Positions 24,823 through 33,823 of a stretch of 64,000 nt of DNA are shown here, piece after piece (position 1 is the stretch's first letter; every line of letters starts with the position of its first letter). The notes below the pieces were generated by a model. It had not been told where the DNA came from. It saw only the letters and a program-made list of their open reading frames with translations, and did no database searches. Both the position numbers and the translations under genes were made by a program. This stretch comes from Velocimicrobium porci (lineage in GTDB: Bacteria > Bacillota > Clostridia > Lachnospirales > Lachnospiraceae): NCBI RefSeq assembly GCF_009696045.1, contig NZ_VUMT01000011.1:1-64000 (forward strand), given 5' to 3'.

Positions 24823-25809
24823 TTACCCTCCAATCTGCCACATGTCATGTGGTTTTCTCTCTTTTATATCTAAATTAAAGTCATGCCCTGCCGGCTTATT
24901 TTTCAATAATGTAATAAATTTTTGCTTTATTTCATCATCTGTCATTCCGCTGCGAATCGCATGTTTCATATTCCAGCCATCCGGATGTGACAAACAAAGC
25001 TGAATATATCCATCGGCACTCATGCGGATACGATTACAATAAGCACAAAAACACTGACTGACTGCATTAATAAAACCAATTCTTCCTTTAAAGTCTTCCC
25101 CGTGGTAATAAACAGCAGGTCCATTTCCCGCTACATCCCAAGCAGAATACAAGACTCCAAACTCCTGTTCTAATTGTTTTCTCAATAAAACACCTGACAC
25201 CGATTCAAACCGACTGCCTTCTCCGAGTGGCATCATCTCTATAAAACGCACAATTACCGGATATTGTTTTGCCATTTTAACAAATTCTCTTATCTCGGAT
25301 TCATTAATCTCTTTTAATACGACACAATTTAATTTTGTCGGTATTTCCAAAGCAATACATGACTGCACAGCCTCCAAAACTTCTTCAAGCCGATTAAATC
25401 CTGTCACCTTTTTATATACTACCGGATTCATAGAATCAAGACTAATATTAATTCCATCAATTCCTGCCTTTTTCAGTACCGGAAGTTTTTTTCTTAACAT
25501 CGTGCCATTTGTTGTCAGTGTTACACATTCAATCCCTGGAAGTTTTTTTATTTGTGTTATAAAATCTTCAATTCCCTCCCGAAGTAAAGGTTCTCCACCA
25601 GTAATCTTCAATTTATGAATTCCAATTTCACTGACTAATTTACAAATACGATATAATTCTTTTAATGACAATAATTCTTCCTTTGGAAGAAATTTATGAT
25701 TCTTTCCGGGCATGCAATAGGCACACGAAAGGTTACAACGATCCGTAACAGAGATTCTCATATAATCAATTGTTCTATGTTTTCCATCTTCTAATTGTAT
25801 TGCTTCCAC
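24823..25809 (-). CDS. moaA: GTP 3',8-cyclase MoaA
   Basis: 328 residues. The radical-SAM cluster is RCNLSCAYCMPGK (CxxxCxxC, ~24-34), KITGGEPLLREG (~70) binds SAM, and the second cluster is CFCAYCNRIRMSADG...C (~256-285). MoaA makes the first intermediate of molybdopterin from GTP. Start is GTG with AAAGGTGG in front. The C-terminal GG motif usual in MoaA is seen at the very end (WQIGG). Six bases from the MOSC-MogA gene, so co-translated. Confidence 0.95.
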   Translation of the reverse strand: MEAIQLEDGKHRTIDYMRISVTDRCNLSCAYCMPGKNHKFLPKEELLSLKELYRICKLVSEIGIHKLKITGGEPLLREGIEDFITQIKKLPGIECVTLTTNGTMLRKKLPVLKKAGIDGINISLDSMNPVVYKKVTGFNRLEEVLEAVQSCIALEIPTKLNCVVLKEINESEIREFVKMAKQYPVIVRFIEMMPLGEGSRFESVSGVLLRKQLEQEFGVLYSAWDVAGNGPAVYYHGEDFKGRIGFINAVSQCFCAYCNRIRMSADGYIQLCLSHPDGWNMKHAIRSGMTDDEIKQKFITLLKNKPAGHDFNLDIKERKPHDMWQIGG

Positions 25810-25842
25810 TGTTATCTTCCACCTTTACTTTTTTGGTTTACC

Positions 25843-26862
25843 TTACTGTCCAAATCCACAATCCGGATACACACAATGTTCGCAATTCTGACATTGTCCT
25901 CCATGGGCGAGTAAAATAAAATCTCTTCTTGTAAGTCTTTCTCCCGCAAGAATTCTTGGAACCATCAAATCGTATACCGTTCGTTTTGCATACATGACAC
26001 ATCCCGGAAGTCCTACAACCGGCGTTCCGTTCACATAAGAAAGCATAAACATAGCACCTGGCAATACCGGTGTTCCGTATGTTATGACTTCGCCTCCACA
26101 ATCTCTGATTGCTTTCGGAGTCCTGTCATCAGGATCAACGCTCATTCCTCCTGAAACCTCGACTAAATCAACCCCCTGTTCTAAAAAGGATAAAATGGCT
26201 TCTTTGATTTTCTCAGCATCATCCCCCGGAAATACCTGTCCAACGATTTCTGCTCCAAGCTCCTTCGCTTTCGCCTCCAGTACCGGTCCAAATTTATCTT
26301 CAATTCTTCCACTTTGCACTTCTGAGCCTGTTGTTACAATACCAATCTTTGCTTTTTTTATTGGAAAAACCTCAATCAATGGTCCTTGTTCTTTGCATAT
26401 TTTCTCAAATTTTTCTATTACTTCTTTTTTAACCGCAAGCGGAATTACTCTTGCTCCTGCTAAAGCCTTTCCTTCCAGTACTACCTTGTTACCATGAATT
26501 GTAGAAAAGCAGATGGCTTCATCTTCGTTAACCTGATAAAGCAAGTCCAGATTAATCTTTAAGACTCCTTGGTATGCAGCCTTTAATGTAATTTTTCCTT
26601 CTTTTGGCTCACCATATGTAATTCCTTGTCCAATCGCAGCGTCTACCATTCTTTTTGCCGCATCATTTTCATGAACATATCCCTCATCTAAATCCCAAAC
26701 GTAAATATATCGTTTTCCGATATCAAGTAATTTCTCAATATCCTTTTCTTCAATAATATGTCCTTTTCGGAATGCACAGCCTTTAAATTTCCCCGGTACA
26801 ATCTCCGTCAAATCATGGCACAACACCATTCCAACTGCATCTTCTACTCTTACCTCTTTCAC
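25843..26862 (-). CDS. MoeA-like molybdopterin-binding protein with C-terminal Cys motif
   Basis: 339 residues. The second half is a MoCF-biosynthesis (MoeA/MogA-type) domain: GIVTTGSEVQSGRIEDKFGP (~175), VEVSGGMSVDPDDRTPKAI (~235), GLPGCVMYAKRTVYDL (~292). It is not full MoeA: the N-terminal domain order differs. The end carries CQNCEHCVYPDCGFG, four or more cysteines likely to bind a metal or FeS cluster. Such proteins accompany molybdenum hydroxylases. GTG start with AAAGGAGAG. Probably inserts or modifies the cofactor of the neighbouring hydroxylase (inference). Confidence 0.85.
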   Translation of the reverse strand: MKEVRVEDAVGMVLCHDLTEIVPGKFKGCAFRKGHIIEEKDIEKLLDIGKRYIYVWDLDEGYVHENDAAKRMVDAAIGQGITYGEPKEGKITLKAAYQGVLKINLDLLYQVNEDEAICFSTIHGNKVVLEGKALAGARVIPLAVKKEVIEKFEKICKEQGPLIEVFPIKKAKIGIVTTGSEVQSGRIEDKFGPVLEAKAKELGAEIVGQVFPGDDAEKIKEAILSFLEQGVDLVEVSGGMSVDPDDRTPKAIRDCGGEVITYGTPVLPGAMFMLSYVNGTPVVGLPGCVMYAKRTVYDLMVPRILAGERLTRRDFILLAHGGQCQNCEHCVYPDCGFGQ

Positions 26863-26954
26863 AGTAACACTCTCCTTTTATCCACTTTAATCTTTAGCAT
26901 GAAAACCGACCTTGCGGACTTGCCTCTTGGTCGGTTTCCTCTCTTTTTCTCTCT

Positions 26955-29504
26955 TTATTTTTTATATGGCGTATCCTCTAATGGAAGACTTGTTCTGAAC
27001 TTTCCATCTTTTACGTAATAAGCATTCTGTACCGATGGTGCAGTTGGGATTGAAGTAATCTCTCCTACACCAATCGCACCATAAGCAACTGATACTCCCG
27101 GACGCTCTATAATAATGCTTTCCACATCCGGTGTCTTATTTGCACGGAATAGTCCCAATGTTCCATATTTTGCTGTTGGATGACAATTTTCCAATGGATA
27201 TTTTTCAGTCAGTGCGTAACCAAGACCCATTACAACACCACCTTCAATCTGACCTTCTACACTATTTGGATTCACTGCTTTTCCTACATCATGTGCCGCT
27301 ACCATTTTTTCAATCGTACCATCTTCATTTAATATACAGACATGAGTTGCATATCCATACGCTACATGAGATACCGGATTTGGAACATCGGCTCCCATCT
27401 TGTCTGTCTTGGCAAGATATTCTCCCGTGAACTCTTCACCTTCCAATTGTTCTAAAGTTTTTTCTTTCATTGCCTCTTTCAGTTTTTCGCAAGCTCTCTT
27501 TGTTGCCTCTCCTGTTACCAATGTCTGTCTGGAACCGGAAGTTGTTCCTGAATCTGGTGCCATTGATGTATTTGGTGCATGATATACCAAACATTCTAAA
27601 GGTACATCCAGTGTCTCACAAACAACCTGAACTAAAACAGTTCCAAGTCCCTGACCGATGCAAGAAGCTCCGGCATGAATATGTATCTTTCCGTCTTTTA
27701 TAATCAGACGACAACGACCGGTATCCGGAATTCCAACACCAACACCCGCATTCTTCATCGCACAAGCAATACCTGCATAAGGACTGCTTTCATAAATATC
27801 TTTCACTGCCTCTAATGTTTCTACCAGACCCGTTGCAGAATCGGCAATCTGTCCGTTTGGAAGTACCTGACCCGGACGAATCGCATTGCGGTAGCGGATT
27901 TCCCAAGGTGAGATTCCAACCATTTCTGCAAGTAAATTTAAGTTACACTCGGTTGCAAAACATGTCTGTGTAACACCAAATCCGCGAAACGCACCTGCTG
28001 GTGGATTATTTGTATAAATTGCCTTTCCATCAATATCAATAACCTGATAATTGTATGGTCCTGCCGCATGCGTACAGGCTCTTTGAAGAACCGGACCTCC
28101 CAACGAAGCATAAGCTCCTGTATCAGCCACAATAACTGCTTTCATTGCTGTCAGATGTCCTTCTTCATCACATGCAGTTGTAAAATCCATACTCATTGGA
28201 TGACGTTTTGGATGAACCAGAATACTTTCCTGTCTTGTCAGTTTAACTTTTACTACTTTTTTTGTAATATAAGCAATCAACGCCGCCTGATGCTGAACAG
28301 TTACATCTTCTTTTCCACCAAATCCACCACCAACTAATTTATTCTCAACAATAATTTTTTCCGGTGGCAGCCCAAGCAAAATCGAACATTCATGACGGGT
28401 ATCATAAGTTCCCTGGTCTGTAGAATATATAAACACTCCATCATCAAATGGCATTGCAATTGCTGCTTCCGGCTCCAGGAAAGCATGCTCTGTATATGGT
28501 GTTTCATAATGTCTTGTTACTTTATATTTAGACGCCTTTATCACCTCGTCCGCATTTCCACGGACAAGATGCTCATGGCTTAATATATTGCCTGTTTCAT
28601 GAATCAAAGGAGCATCGTCCTTCATTGCCTCCTCCGGACAGGTAACAGGCTCTAACTCCTCATATTCCACTTCAACTAATTGCTTCGCCTGTTCTAAAAT
28701 CTCCGGTGTCTTTGCTGCAACAAGGCAGATTGCATCCCCTAAGTATCTCGTTGTATCACCAACTGCAATCATAGTATCCCAATCCTGCTTTAAGTGTCCA
28801 ACCTTATTTTTTCCAGGAATGTCTTCCGCAGTCAGAACACATTCCACTCCTTCAAGTGCTTTTGCTTTTTCGGTATGAATTGCCTTAACAACTGCTCTTG
28901 GATACTTAGAACGAACCGCACTTCCATATATCATGCCTTCCATCTCAATATCATCTACATACTGACCTGTTCCAAGCACTTTGTCCTTCACATCAACTCT
29001 ATGAATTCTACTTCCAACCTTAACGTCTTCTTCCGGCTCCTTCATCTCAATCTCGCCACGGAAAATTCCTGCTGCCATCTCAATTGCATCAATGATTTTC
29101 TTATATCCGGTACAACGACATATATTATTTCGAATTGCAAAAGCAATCTCTACTCTTGATGGGTTCGGATTCACGTCAATTAAACCTTTTGCACAAATAA
29201 CCATACCCGGAATACAAAAACCGCATTGTACCGCACCTGCCTCACCGAACGCATAAGCAAATACCTGTTTTTCTCTTTCCGATAATCCTTCTACTGTTAT
29301 AATCGTCTTTCCATTCATTTTAGAGAGAGGCTGTACACAGGCTTTTGTAGCCTTTCCATCAATCAATACCGTACAAGTTCCACAGGCACCCTCACTACAT
29401 CCGTCTTTTACGGATTTAAGTTTCAAATCATCTCTCAAAAAGCGCATTAACTTTTTATCCTGTTCGACTTCATAGGTTGTTCCATTTACATTTAATGTAT
29501 ACAT
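26955..29504 (-). CDS. xdh: Selenium-dependent-type xanthine/purine hydroxylase, FeS-Mo fusion
   Basis: 849 residues from ATG 29504, chosen for its GGAGGAGAAAC site; the frame extends six codons more. Residues ~1-155 carry two [2Fe-2S] clusters (CSEGACGTCTVLIDG; CGFCIPGMV...CRCTGY). The rest is the molybdopterin subunit (GGGFGGKEDVTVQ, GAFRGFGVTQTCFATE, SGTTSGSRQ, catalytic glutamate in GVGEITSIPTAP). The fused FeS-Mo chain is the form linked to selenium-dependent hydroxylases. No FAD subunit gene lies beside it. No in-frame TGA exists; in this family selenium is a labile cofactor, not selenocysteine. Oxidises a purine such as xanthine or hypoxanthine (inference). Confidence 0.9.
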   Translation of the reverse strand: MYTLNVNGTTYEVEQDKKLMRFLRDDLKLKSVKDGCSEGACGTCTVLIDGKATKACVQPLSKMNGKTIITVEGLSEREKQVFAYAFGEAGAVQCGFCIPGMVICAKGLIDVNPNPSRVEIAFAIRNNICRCTGYKKIIDAIEMAAGIFRGEIEMKEPEEDVKVGSRIHRVDVKDKVLGTGQYVDDIEMEGMIYGSAVRSKYPRAVVKAIHTEKAKALEGVECVLTAEDIPGKNKVGHLKQDWDTMIAVGDTTRYLGDAICLVAAKTPEILEQAKQLVEVEYEELEPVTCPEEAMKDDAPLIHETGNILSHEHLVRGNADEVIKASKYKVTRHYETPYTEHAFLEPEAAIAMPFDDGVFIYSTDQGTYDTRHECSILLGLPPEKIIVENKLVGGGFGGKEDVTVQHQAALIAYITKKVVKVKLTRQESILVHPKRHPMSMDFTTACDEEGHLTAMKAVIVADTGAYASLGGPVLQRACTHAAGPYNYQVIDIDGKAIYTNNPPAGAFRGFGVTQTCFATECNLNLLAEMVGISPWEIRYRNAIRPGQVLPNGQIADSATGLVETLEAVKDIYESSPYAGIACAMKNAGVGVGIPDTGRCRLIIKDGKIHIHAGASCIGQGLGTVLVQVVCETLDVPLECLVYHAPNTSMAPDSGTTSGSRQTLVTGEATKRACEKLKEAMKEKTLEQLEGEEFTGEYLAKTDKMGADVPNPVSHVAYGYATHVCILNEDGTIEKMVAAHDVGKAVNPNSVEGQIEGGVVMGLGYALTEKYPLENCHPTAKYGTLGLFRANKTPDVESIIIERPGVSVAYGAIGVGEITSIPTAPSVQNAYYVKDGKFRTSLPLEDTPYKK

Positions 29505-29599
29505 GTTTCTCCTCCATTTCACGCTTAAACAATCTGTTAAATATTGCCCCCAAAAACAGATTCCGTTTCATCATAACTCTACTTATAGAGTACCATAAT

Positions 29600-29660
29600 A
29601 GCGTTAAAACTTCAACAGAAAAACTAAATTTTTTTGTTGAAACCTAAAAAATTTTGTTTG
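29600..29660 (-). promoter_or_regulatory. xdh promoter with two tandem AT-rich motifs
   Basis: On the minus strand, ACAAAATTTTTTAGGT and ~20 nt on ACAAAAAAATTTAGTT stand in direct repeat just ahead of a TTGAAG-17-TACTCT promoter-like pair. Their place upstream of the -35 suits an activator. The LysR gene ends at 29688, next to it. Confidence 0.5.
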
Positions 29661-29687
29661 TTTTTAACAAGTTGAATTTCGGTTCTC

Positions 29688-30587
29688 TTATTTTTTATAG
29701 GTTTCCATTGTAAAATCCAAAAATTTCTTTTCTAACTTATCAAATTTTTTCTTTGCTTCAAACACAAGGTACAGTTCTCGATAGCTCACTTCTTCATCCG
29801 GTTCATAAATATAAATTTTTCCAAGTTCTGCATAATCCATAGCCGCTCTTTTGGAAATAAGAGAAATTCCCATACCACAGCTAACAGAACGCTTTATCAT
29901 CTCTTGATCATTCATATATGCTATAACATTTAAGTCTTCTTCTGTTATTCGATAACGTTCCAAAAATAGCTCGGCTTCTTTCTTTTCTCCATATTTCTGT
30001 TCCCTAAAAATAACTGGTTCTTCTAAGAACCGTTTTATCGTACAATCTGTCCGAAATAACTCTTGATAATAATTATTTACCGGTGTTATTACTACCAATT
30101 TATCTCTGCAAAATGGAATATAACATAGCCTGCTATCTTCTTTTATTTGCCCAACCATACCAATCGCTACCTGATGAGAAAGCACTTTTTGAATGACTTC
30201 ACTACTATCGCCCTGTTCAATTGAAAATTGGACATTCGGATATTTTTTTTGAAATTTTAAAACAAGTTCCGGCAAAATATATAAGGAAGGAATTGTAGAT
30301 CCGGCAAGCACAATCCTCTCTGTCTGACGATAACTTTTTCCAAACTCATAATATAGCTCCTCACTAACCTCCAATATCTCTTTTGCATATCGATAAAAAT
30401 TCTCCCCCTCTTTTGTCACAGATACTTTCTTCGTTGTCCTTTCAAATAACTTTACTTCAAACTCTTTTTCCAGAGCTACTATATTGGAGCTGACCGTCGG
30501 TTGTGAAACATAAAGTTCCTTTGCTGCCTTAGAAAAACTCTGTACCTCAACAACCTTTGCAAATATCTCCAACTGTTTTAATTCCAT
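29688..30587 (-). CDS. LysR-family transcriptional regulator
   Basis: 299 residues with the N-terminal LysR winged helix (MELKQLEIFAKVVEVQSFSK; AAKELYVSQPTVSSNIVALE) and a substrate-binding C-terminal domain from ~90. Strong AGGAGG before ATG 30587. It lies immediately upstream of, and in the same direction as, the hydroxylase/molybdopterin operon, so it is the obvious candidate to control it. Effector unknown; a purine or molybdenum-related ligand would fit (inference). Confidence 0.92.
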   Translation of the reverse strand: MELKQLEIFAKVVEVQSFSKAAKELYVSQPTVSSNIVALEKEFEVKLFERTTKKVSVTKEGENFYRYAKEILEVSEELYYEFGKSYRQTERIVLAGSTIPSLYILPELVLKFQKKYPNVQFSIEQGDSSEVIQKVLSHQVAIGMVGQIKEDSRLCYIPFCRDKLVVITPVNNYYQELFRTDCTIKRFLEEPVIFREQKYGEKKEAELFLERYRITEEDLNVIAYMNDQEMIKRSVSCGMGISLISKRAAMDYAELGKIYIYEPDEEVSYRELYLVFEAKKKFDKLEKKFLDFTMETYKK

Positions 30588-30754
30588 TTTCGCCCTCCTA
30601 AATACAATCTCTCATCTGATACTAATCTTATATTATAGCATTTTCAAATAAGTTGTACAAATGTTATTTAAAACTATCATAAAACAATAGAAGAAACTAT
30701 CCTTATGCCATCGTTTTTCCACTTCAGATATAGTATAATACCTTATAAATAAGA

Positions 30755-30946
30755 TGTTGGGGTCAAAAGCTATTTTGACTCCTGATACCTACGGATGACT
30801 ACACACTTTGTGCTCCCGTCATCCTAAAAACATTCGAAATCCGCCCTATTCGGGCTACTTTCTCATGTTTTTGCGGGTCTCAAAGTCATGCTTTTTTCAT
30901 GCCAGCATGAAAAGCATGACCTTTTGACCCTGGTATCTAAATAATA
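30755..30946 (-). repeat. Dispersed repeat family A, long copy before selD
   Basis: Left part (30759-30810) matches copies 1 and 3: GATGTTGGGGTCAAAAG...TTTTGACTCC, then TGATACCTACGGATGACTA. The right end carries a reversed CTTTTGACCC (30932-30941) after a long hairpin built on GTCATGCTTTT/AAAAGCATGAC (30888-30931). So this copy is a ~190-bp element with inverted GGGTCAAAAG ends, MITE-like. It lies between the selD promoter-like TATAAT (~30731) and the gene, hence in its leader RNA. In the copy-1 sense the similarity is on the plus strand here. Confidence 0.7.
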
Positions 30947-30978
30947 CATTCAAACAAAACAGAAGGGGATTTTCTACT

Positions 30979-32019
30979 ATGAACAATTCAACAATTCGAT
31001 TAACAAGTCTTGTAAAGACCTCCGGCTGTGCAGCGAAAATAGGTCCAGCCGTTTTACATAAAGTATTAGAACAGCTTCCAACTTTCTCAAATGAAAAATT
31101 AATTGTCGGTTATGACACAAGTGACGATGCCTGTGTCTATCAATTAGATGACTCAACCGCCATCATTCAAACTGTAGATTTCTTTCCACCTATGGTTGAT
31201 GATCCTTATGTGTTTGGCCAGATTGCGGCTGCCAACGCTTTAAGTGATGTGTATGCAATGGGAGGAACACCTGCTACCGCAATGAATCTAATGTGTTTTC
31301 CTTCCTGTCTTGATATCTCAATTATGAAAGAAATACTACTTGGAGGATACGAAAAAGTAAAAGAAGCCGGTGCAGTTATCGCGGGAGGACATACGATCGC
31401 AGATCCAACTCCAAAATATGGTCTTTGTGTTACTGGTTTTGCCCATCCAAATCAGCTTTTAACAAACAGTAATGCCAGAACCGGAGATGTTTTAGTTTTA
31501 ACAAAACCGCTTGGAATCGGAATCATGAATACCGCTGCAAAAGCAGAACTGACTACTCCAAAACAACAAAAAAAGCTCACACAAGTCATGACAACGTTAA
31601 ATAAGTATGCAAAAGAATGTACAAACAATTTATCTGTCCATTCATGTACAGATATTACAGGATTTGGGCTAATTGGACATTGCTGTGAAATGGCTTCTGG
31701 CAGTAAAAAAACAATTCATATTCATTCAGAAGATTTATTACTAATTGACGGTGCCGAAGAATATGCTTCTATGGGAATTATACCAGAAGGCATGTATCAC
31801 AATTTAGATTATCTGCAGGATAAAACCGCTTTCATTTCCGATATTTCCCAATGTAAAAAAGATATTCTTTTTGATCCACAGACTTCAGGCGGTCTTTTAC
31901 TTTCCATGCCAGAATCAGATGCCAACGAATTCCTTTCTCGCATGGAATGTTATTCCCCTTGGAGTAGAATCATTGGAGAAGTGAAAGATTATGAACAAAT
32001 ACCGATTCAGATATCCTGA
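30979..32019 (+). CDS. selD: Selenide, water dikinase (selenophosphate synthetase)
   Basis: 346 residues of SelD. The active-site cysteine and lysine are in TSGCAAKIGP (Cys ~17, Lys ~20); the ATP-binding part has DDACVY, VDFFPPMVDDPYVFGQIAAANA and a GGHTIADPTPKYG region. It makes selenophosphate from selenide and ATP. No selA, selB or tRNA-Sec is in the window, and the hydroxylase next door is of the labile-selenium type, so this may be an 'orphan' SelD serving that enzyme; the rest of the genome would have to confirm. AAGGGG before ATG. Confidence 0.95.
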   Translation: MNNSTIRLTSLVKTSGCAAKIGPAVLHKVLEQLPTFSNEKLIVGYDTSDDACVYQLDDSTAIIQTVDFFPPMVDDPYVFGQIAAANALSDVYAMGGTPATAMNLMCFPSCLDISIMKEILLGGYEKVKEAGAVIAGGHTIADPTPKYGLCVTGFAHPNQLLTNSNARTGDVLVLTKPLGIGIMNTAAKAELTTPKQQKKLTQVMTTLNKYAKECTNNLSVHSCTDITGFGLIGHCCEMASGSKKTIHIHSEDLLLIDGAEEYASMGIIPEGMYHNLDYLQDKTAFISDISQCKKDILFDPQTSGGLLLSMPESDANEFLSRMECYSPWSRIIGEVKDYEQIPIQIS

Positions 32020-32038
32020 TAATCTCTACTTAAACAAA

Positions 32039-32073
32039 AACCCAGTAGACCAATTTTCGCTTACTGGGTTTTA
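32039..32073. terminator. Terminator after selD
   Basis: ACCCAGTA and TACTGGGT arms, A-run before and TTTT after, so it works for selD and for the small minus-strand gene coming the other way. Confidence 0.75.
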
Positions 32074-32113
32074 ATTCTATTTTGTTTTCATTATACCACT
32101 TTGTTTTATCATG

Positions 32114-32293
32114 TTAATTACGAACAATAAACCATTTTCCATAATTTTCACAGGTAACATAAACACTGCTTCCATCCTTTAAATAAATGCACATCTGACT
32201 CTTTTTATCATTTACGATTATGTCTTGAATTGGAAGATTGTCCGTCTCATTCAAAATATCAAACAAGAGGTCTTTAAATTCATTCATCTCCAT
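32114..32293 (-). CDS. Small protein of unknown function (59 aa)
   Basis: A short gene with AAGGAG in front of ATG 32293 and a clean 59-residue frame beginning MEMNEFKDLLFDIL and ending GKWFIVRN. The middle reads KKSQMCIYLKDGSSVYVTCEN, a pattern suggesting a small beta-sheet domain. No membrane or signal segment. I do not recognise the family. It stands alone between selD and cfa, converging on the selD terminator. Confidence 0.6.
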   Translation of the reverse strand: MEMNEFKDLLFDILNETDNLPIQDIIVNDKKSQMCIYLKDGSSVYVTCENYGKWFIVRN

Positions 32294-32592
32294 CCTATTT
32301 CTCCTTCGTACAAAGAGCAGTATGCCCTTGTTTCCACTTTAATATACCATTTTTCTATCTATTATTATAGAGCTTATTCCCTGTCTCTTTCTTTTAATCT
32401 GACTAATTAGAGATATATTTTGCAACACCAACACAAAATCGTTTTTTAACATCGAATAAATTTCATGTGAATAAATGTGCTAAAACTGTAAAAACTCTAA
32501 TCATACCGGTTTCCTGTATTTCCCAGATAGTAAACATTTTACCTTCTCCATTCATATAGAATAAAATAAGAGATTGAAAGAGGTGACAGTCC

Positions 32593-33759
32593 ATGACACT
32601 AGCCGAACACTATTTCATTGAATTTATGAAACGATTTGATGAATATCCATTTATCTTAACAATGAATAACCAAAATTACCATATCGGAAGTGGAACTCCT
32701 AAATTTCAAGTAATAATTCATAAAGAAATTCCACAAAAAGAATTGTTAACAAGTACCTCCCTCGCCCTAGGCGAAGCATACATGCGAAAGGATTTAGAAA
32801 TTAAAGGTGATTTATTTTATGCCCTTGACCATTTTTTAGGTCAAATGGGAAAGTTCTCCACCGACCATTCTGCATTAAAGAAATTAATCCACAGTTCTGT
32901 GTCAAAGAAAAACCAAAAAAAAGAAGTCTGTTCCCATTATGACATTGGAAATGACTTTTATAAGCTTTGGCTCGATCCGACAATGAGTTATTCTTGTGGA
33001 TATTTTAAAGAAAAATCTAATACTCTTTATGATGCTCAGGTAAACAAAGTAGACTATATTTTACAAAAACTTCTGCTAAAACCAGATATGACTCTTCTTG
33101 ACATCGGCTGCGGATGGGGATTTCTTTTAATTGAAGCAGCTAAAAAATACGGAATCAAAGGAATGGGAATTACTCTGAGCAAGGAGCAAAAAAAGAAATT
33201 CGAATATGAAATACAAAAAGAAGGACTGGAACATCAACTGACCGTCAGGCAAATGGACTATCGTGAGCTGGGAAAAAGCCACCTTACATTCGACCGTATT
33301 GTAAGTGTCGGCATGCTTGAGCACGTTGGAAGAAAGAATTATGAATGTTACATCAAAAATGTCAATTCTGTTTTAAAAGAACAAGGATTATTTCTCCTTC
33401 ATTATATAAGTGCTTTGAAAGAATATCCGGGCGATCCCTGGATAAAAAAATATATCTTTCCGGGCGGTATGATTCCAAGTCTTAGAGAAATGATGCAGCT
33501 TTTTGGAGAATATCGCTTTTACACATTAGATGTCGAAAGCCTCCGCCAACATTACTATCGCACCTTACGCTGCTGGAGTCATAATTTTAATGAACATCTA
33601 CCGGAAATTGAAGCTTCTATGGGCACTGAATTTACACGAATGTGGGATCTTTATCTATGTAGTTGTGCAGCAACCTTTCATAATGGCATTATTGACTTGC
33701 ATCAAATTCTTTTATCAAAGGGCGTAAATAATATGATTCCGATGACAAGATGGTATTAA
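32593..33759 (+). CDS. cfa: Cyclopropane-fatty-acyl-phospholipid synthase family methyltransferase
   Basis: 388 residues with the SAM-binding motif LLDIGCGWGFLLIEAAKKYG (~159-178), SYSCGYF (~133) and MLEHVGRKNY (~237) characteristic of CFA synthases. These methylate double bonds of membrane phospholipid acyl chains to cyclopropanes. AGAGGTGA site. Single gene with its own terminator; the preceding 299 bases hold no other recognisable feature. Confidence 0.92.
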   Translation: MTLAEHYFIEFMKRFDEYPFILTMNNQNYHIGSGTPKFQVIIHKEIPQKELLTSTSLALGEAYMRKDLEIKGDLFYALDHFLGQMGKFSTDHSALKKLIHSSVSKKNQKKEVCSHYDIGNDFYKLWLDPTMSYSCGYFKEKSNTLYDAQVNKVDYILQKLLLKPDMTLLDIGCGWGFLLIEAAKKYGIKGMGITLSKEQKKKFEYEIQKEGLEHQLTVRQMDYRELGKSHLTFDRIVSVGMLEHVGRKNYECYIKNVNSVLKEQGLFLLHYISALKEYPGDPWIKKYIFPGGMIPSLREMMQLFGEYRFYTLDVESLRQHYYRTLRCWSHNFNEHLPEIEASMGTEFTRMWDLYLCSCAATFHNGIIDLHQILLSKGVNNMIPMTRWY

Positions 33760-33766
33760 GTTAAAG

Positions 33767-33807
33767 AAAAGATTGTTGTAAACTAATAAATTACAACAAT
33801 CTTTTTT
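33767..33807. terminator. Terminator between cfa and the NifX-like gene
   Basis: AAAGATTGTTGTAA and TTACAACAATCTTT form a perfect 14-bp stem followed by TTT; it serves the converging genes on both strands. Confidence 0.85.
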
Positions 33808-33823
33808 CCAAATACTGTTAATT

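Noticed and set aside
26955-29504. Selenocysteine in the hydroxylase
   Set aside because: No in-frame TGA; SelD also has cysteine at its active site. Selenium, if used, is a cofactor.
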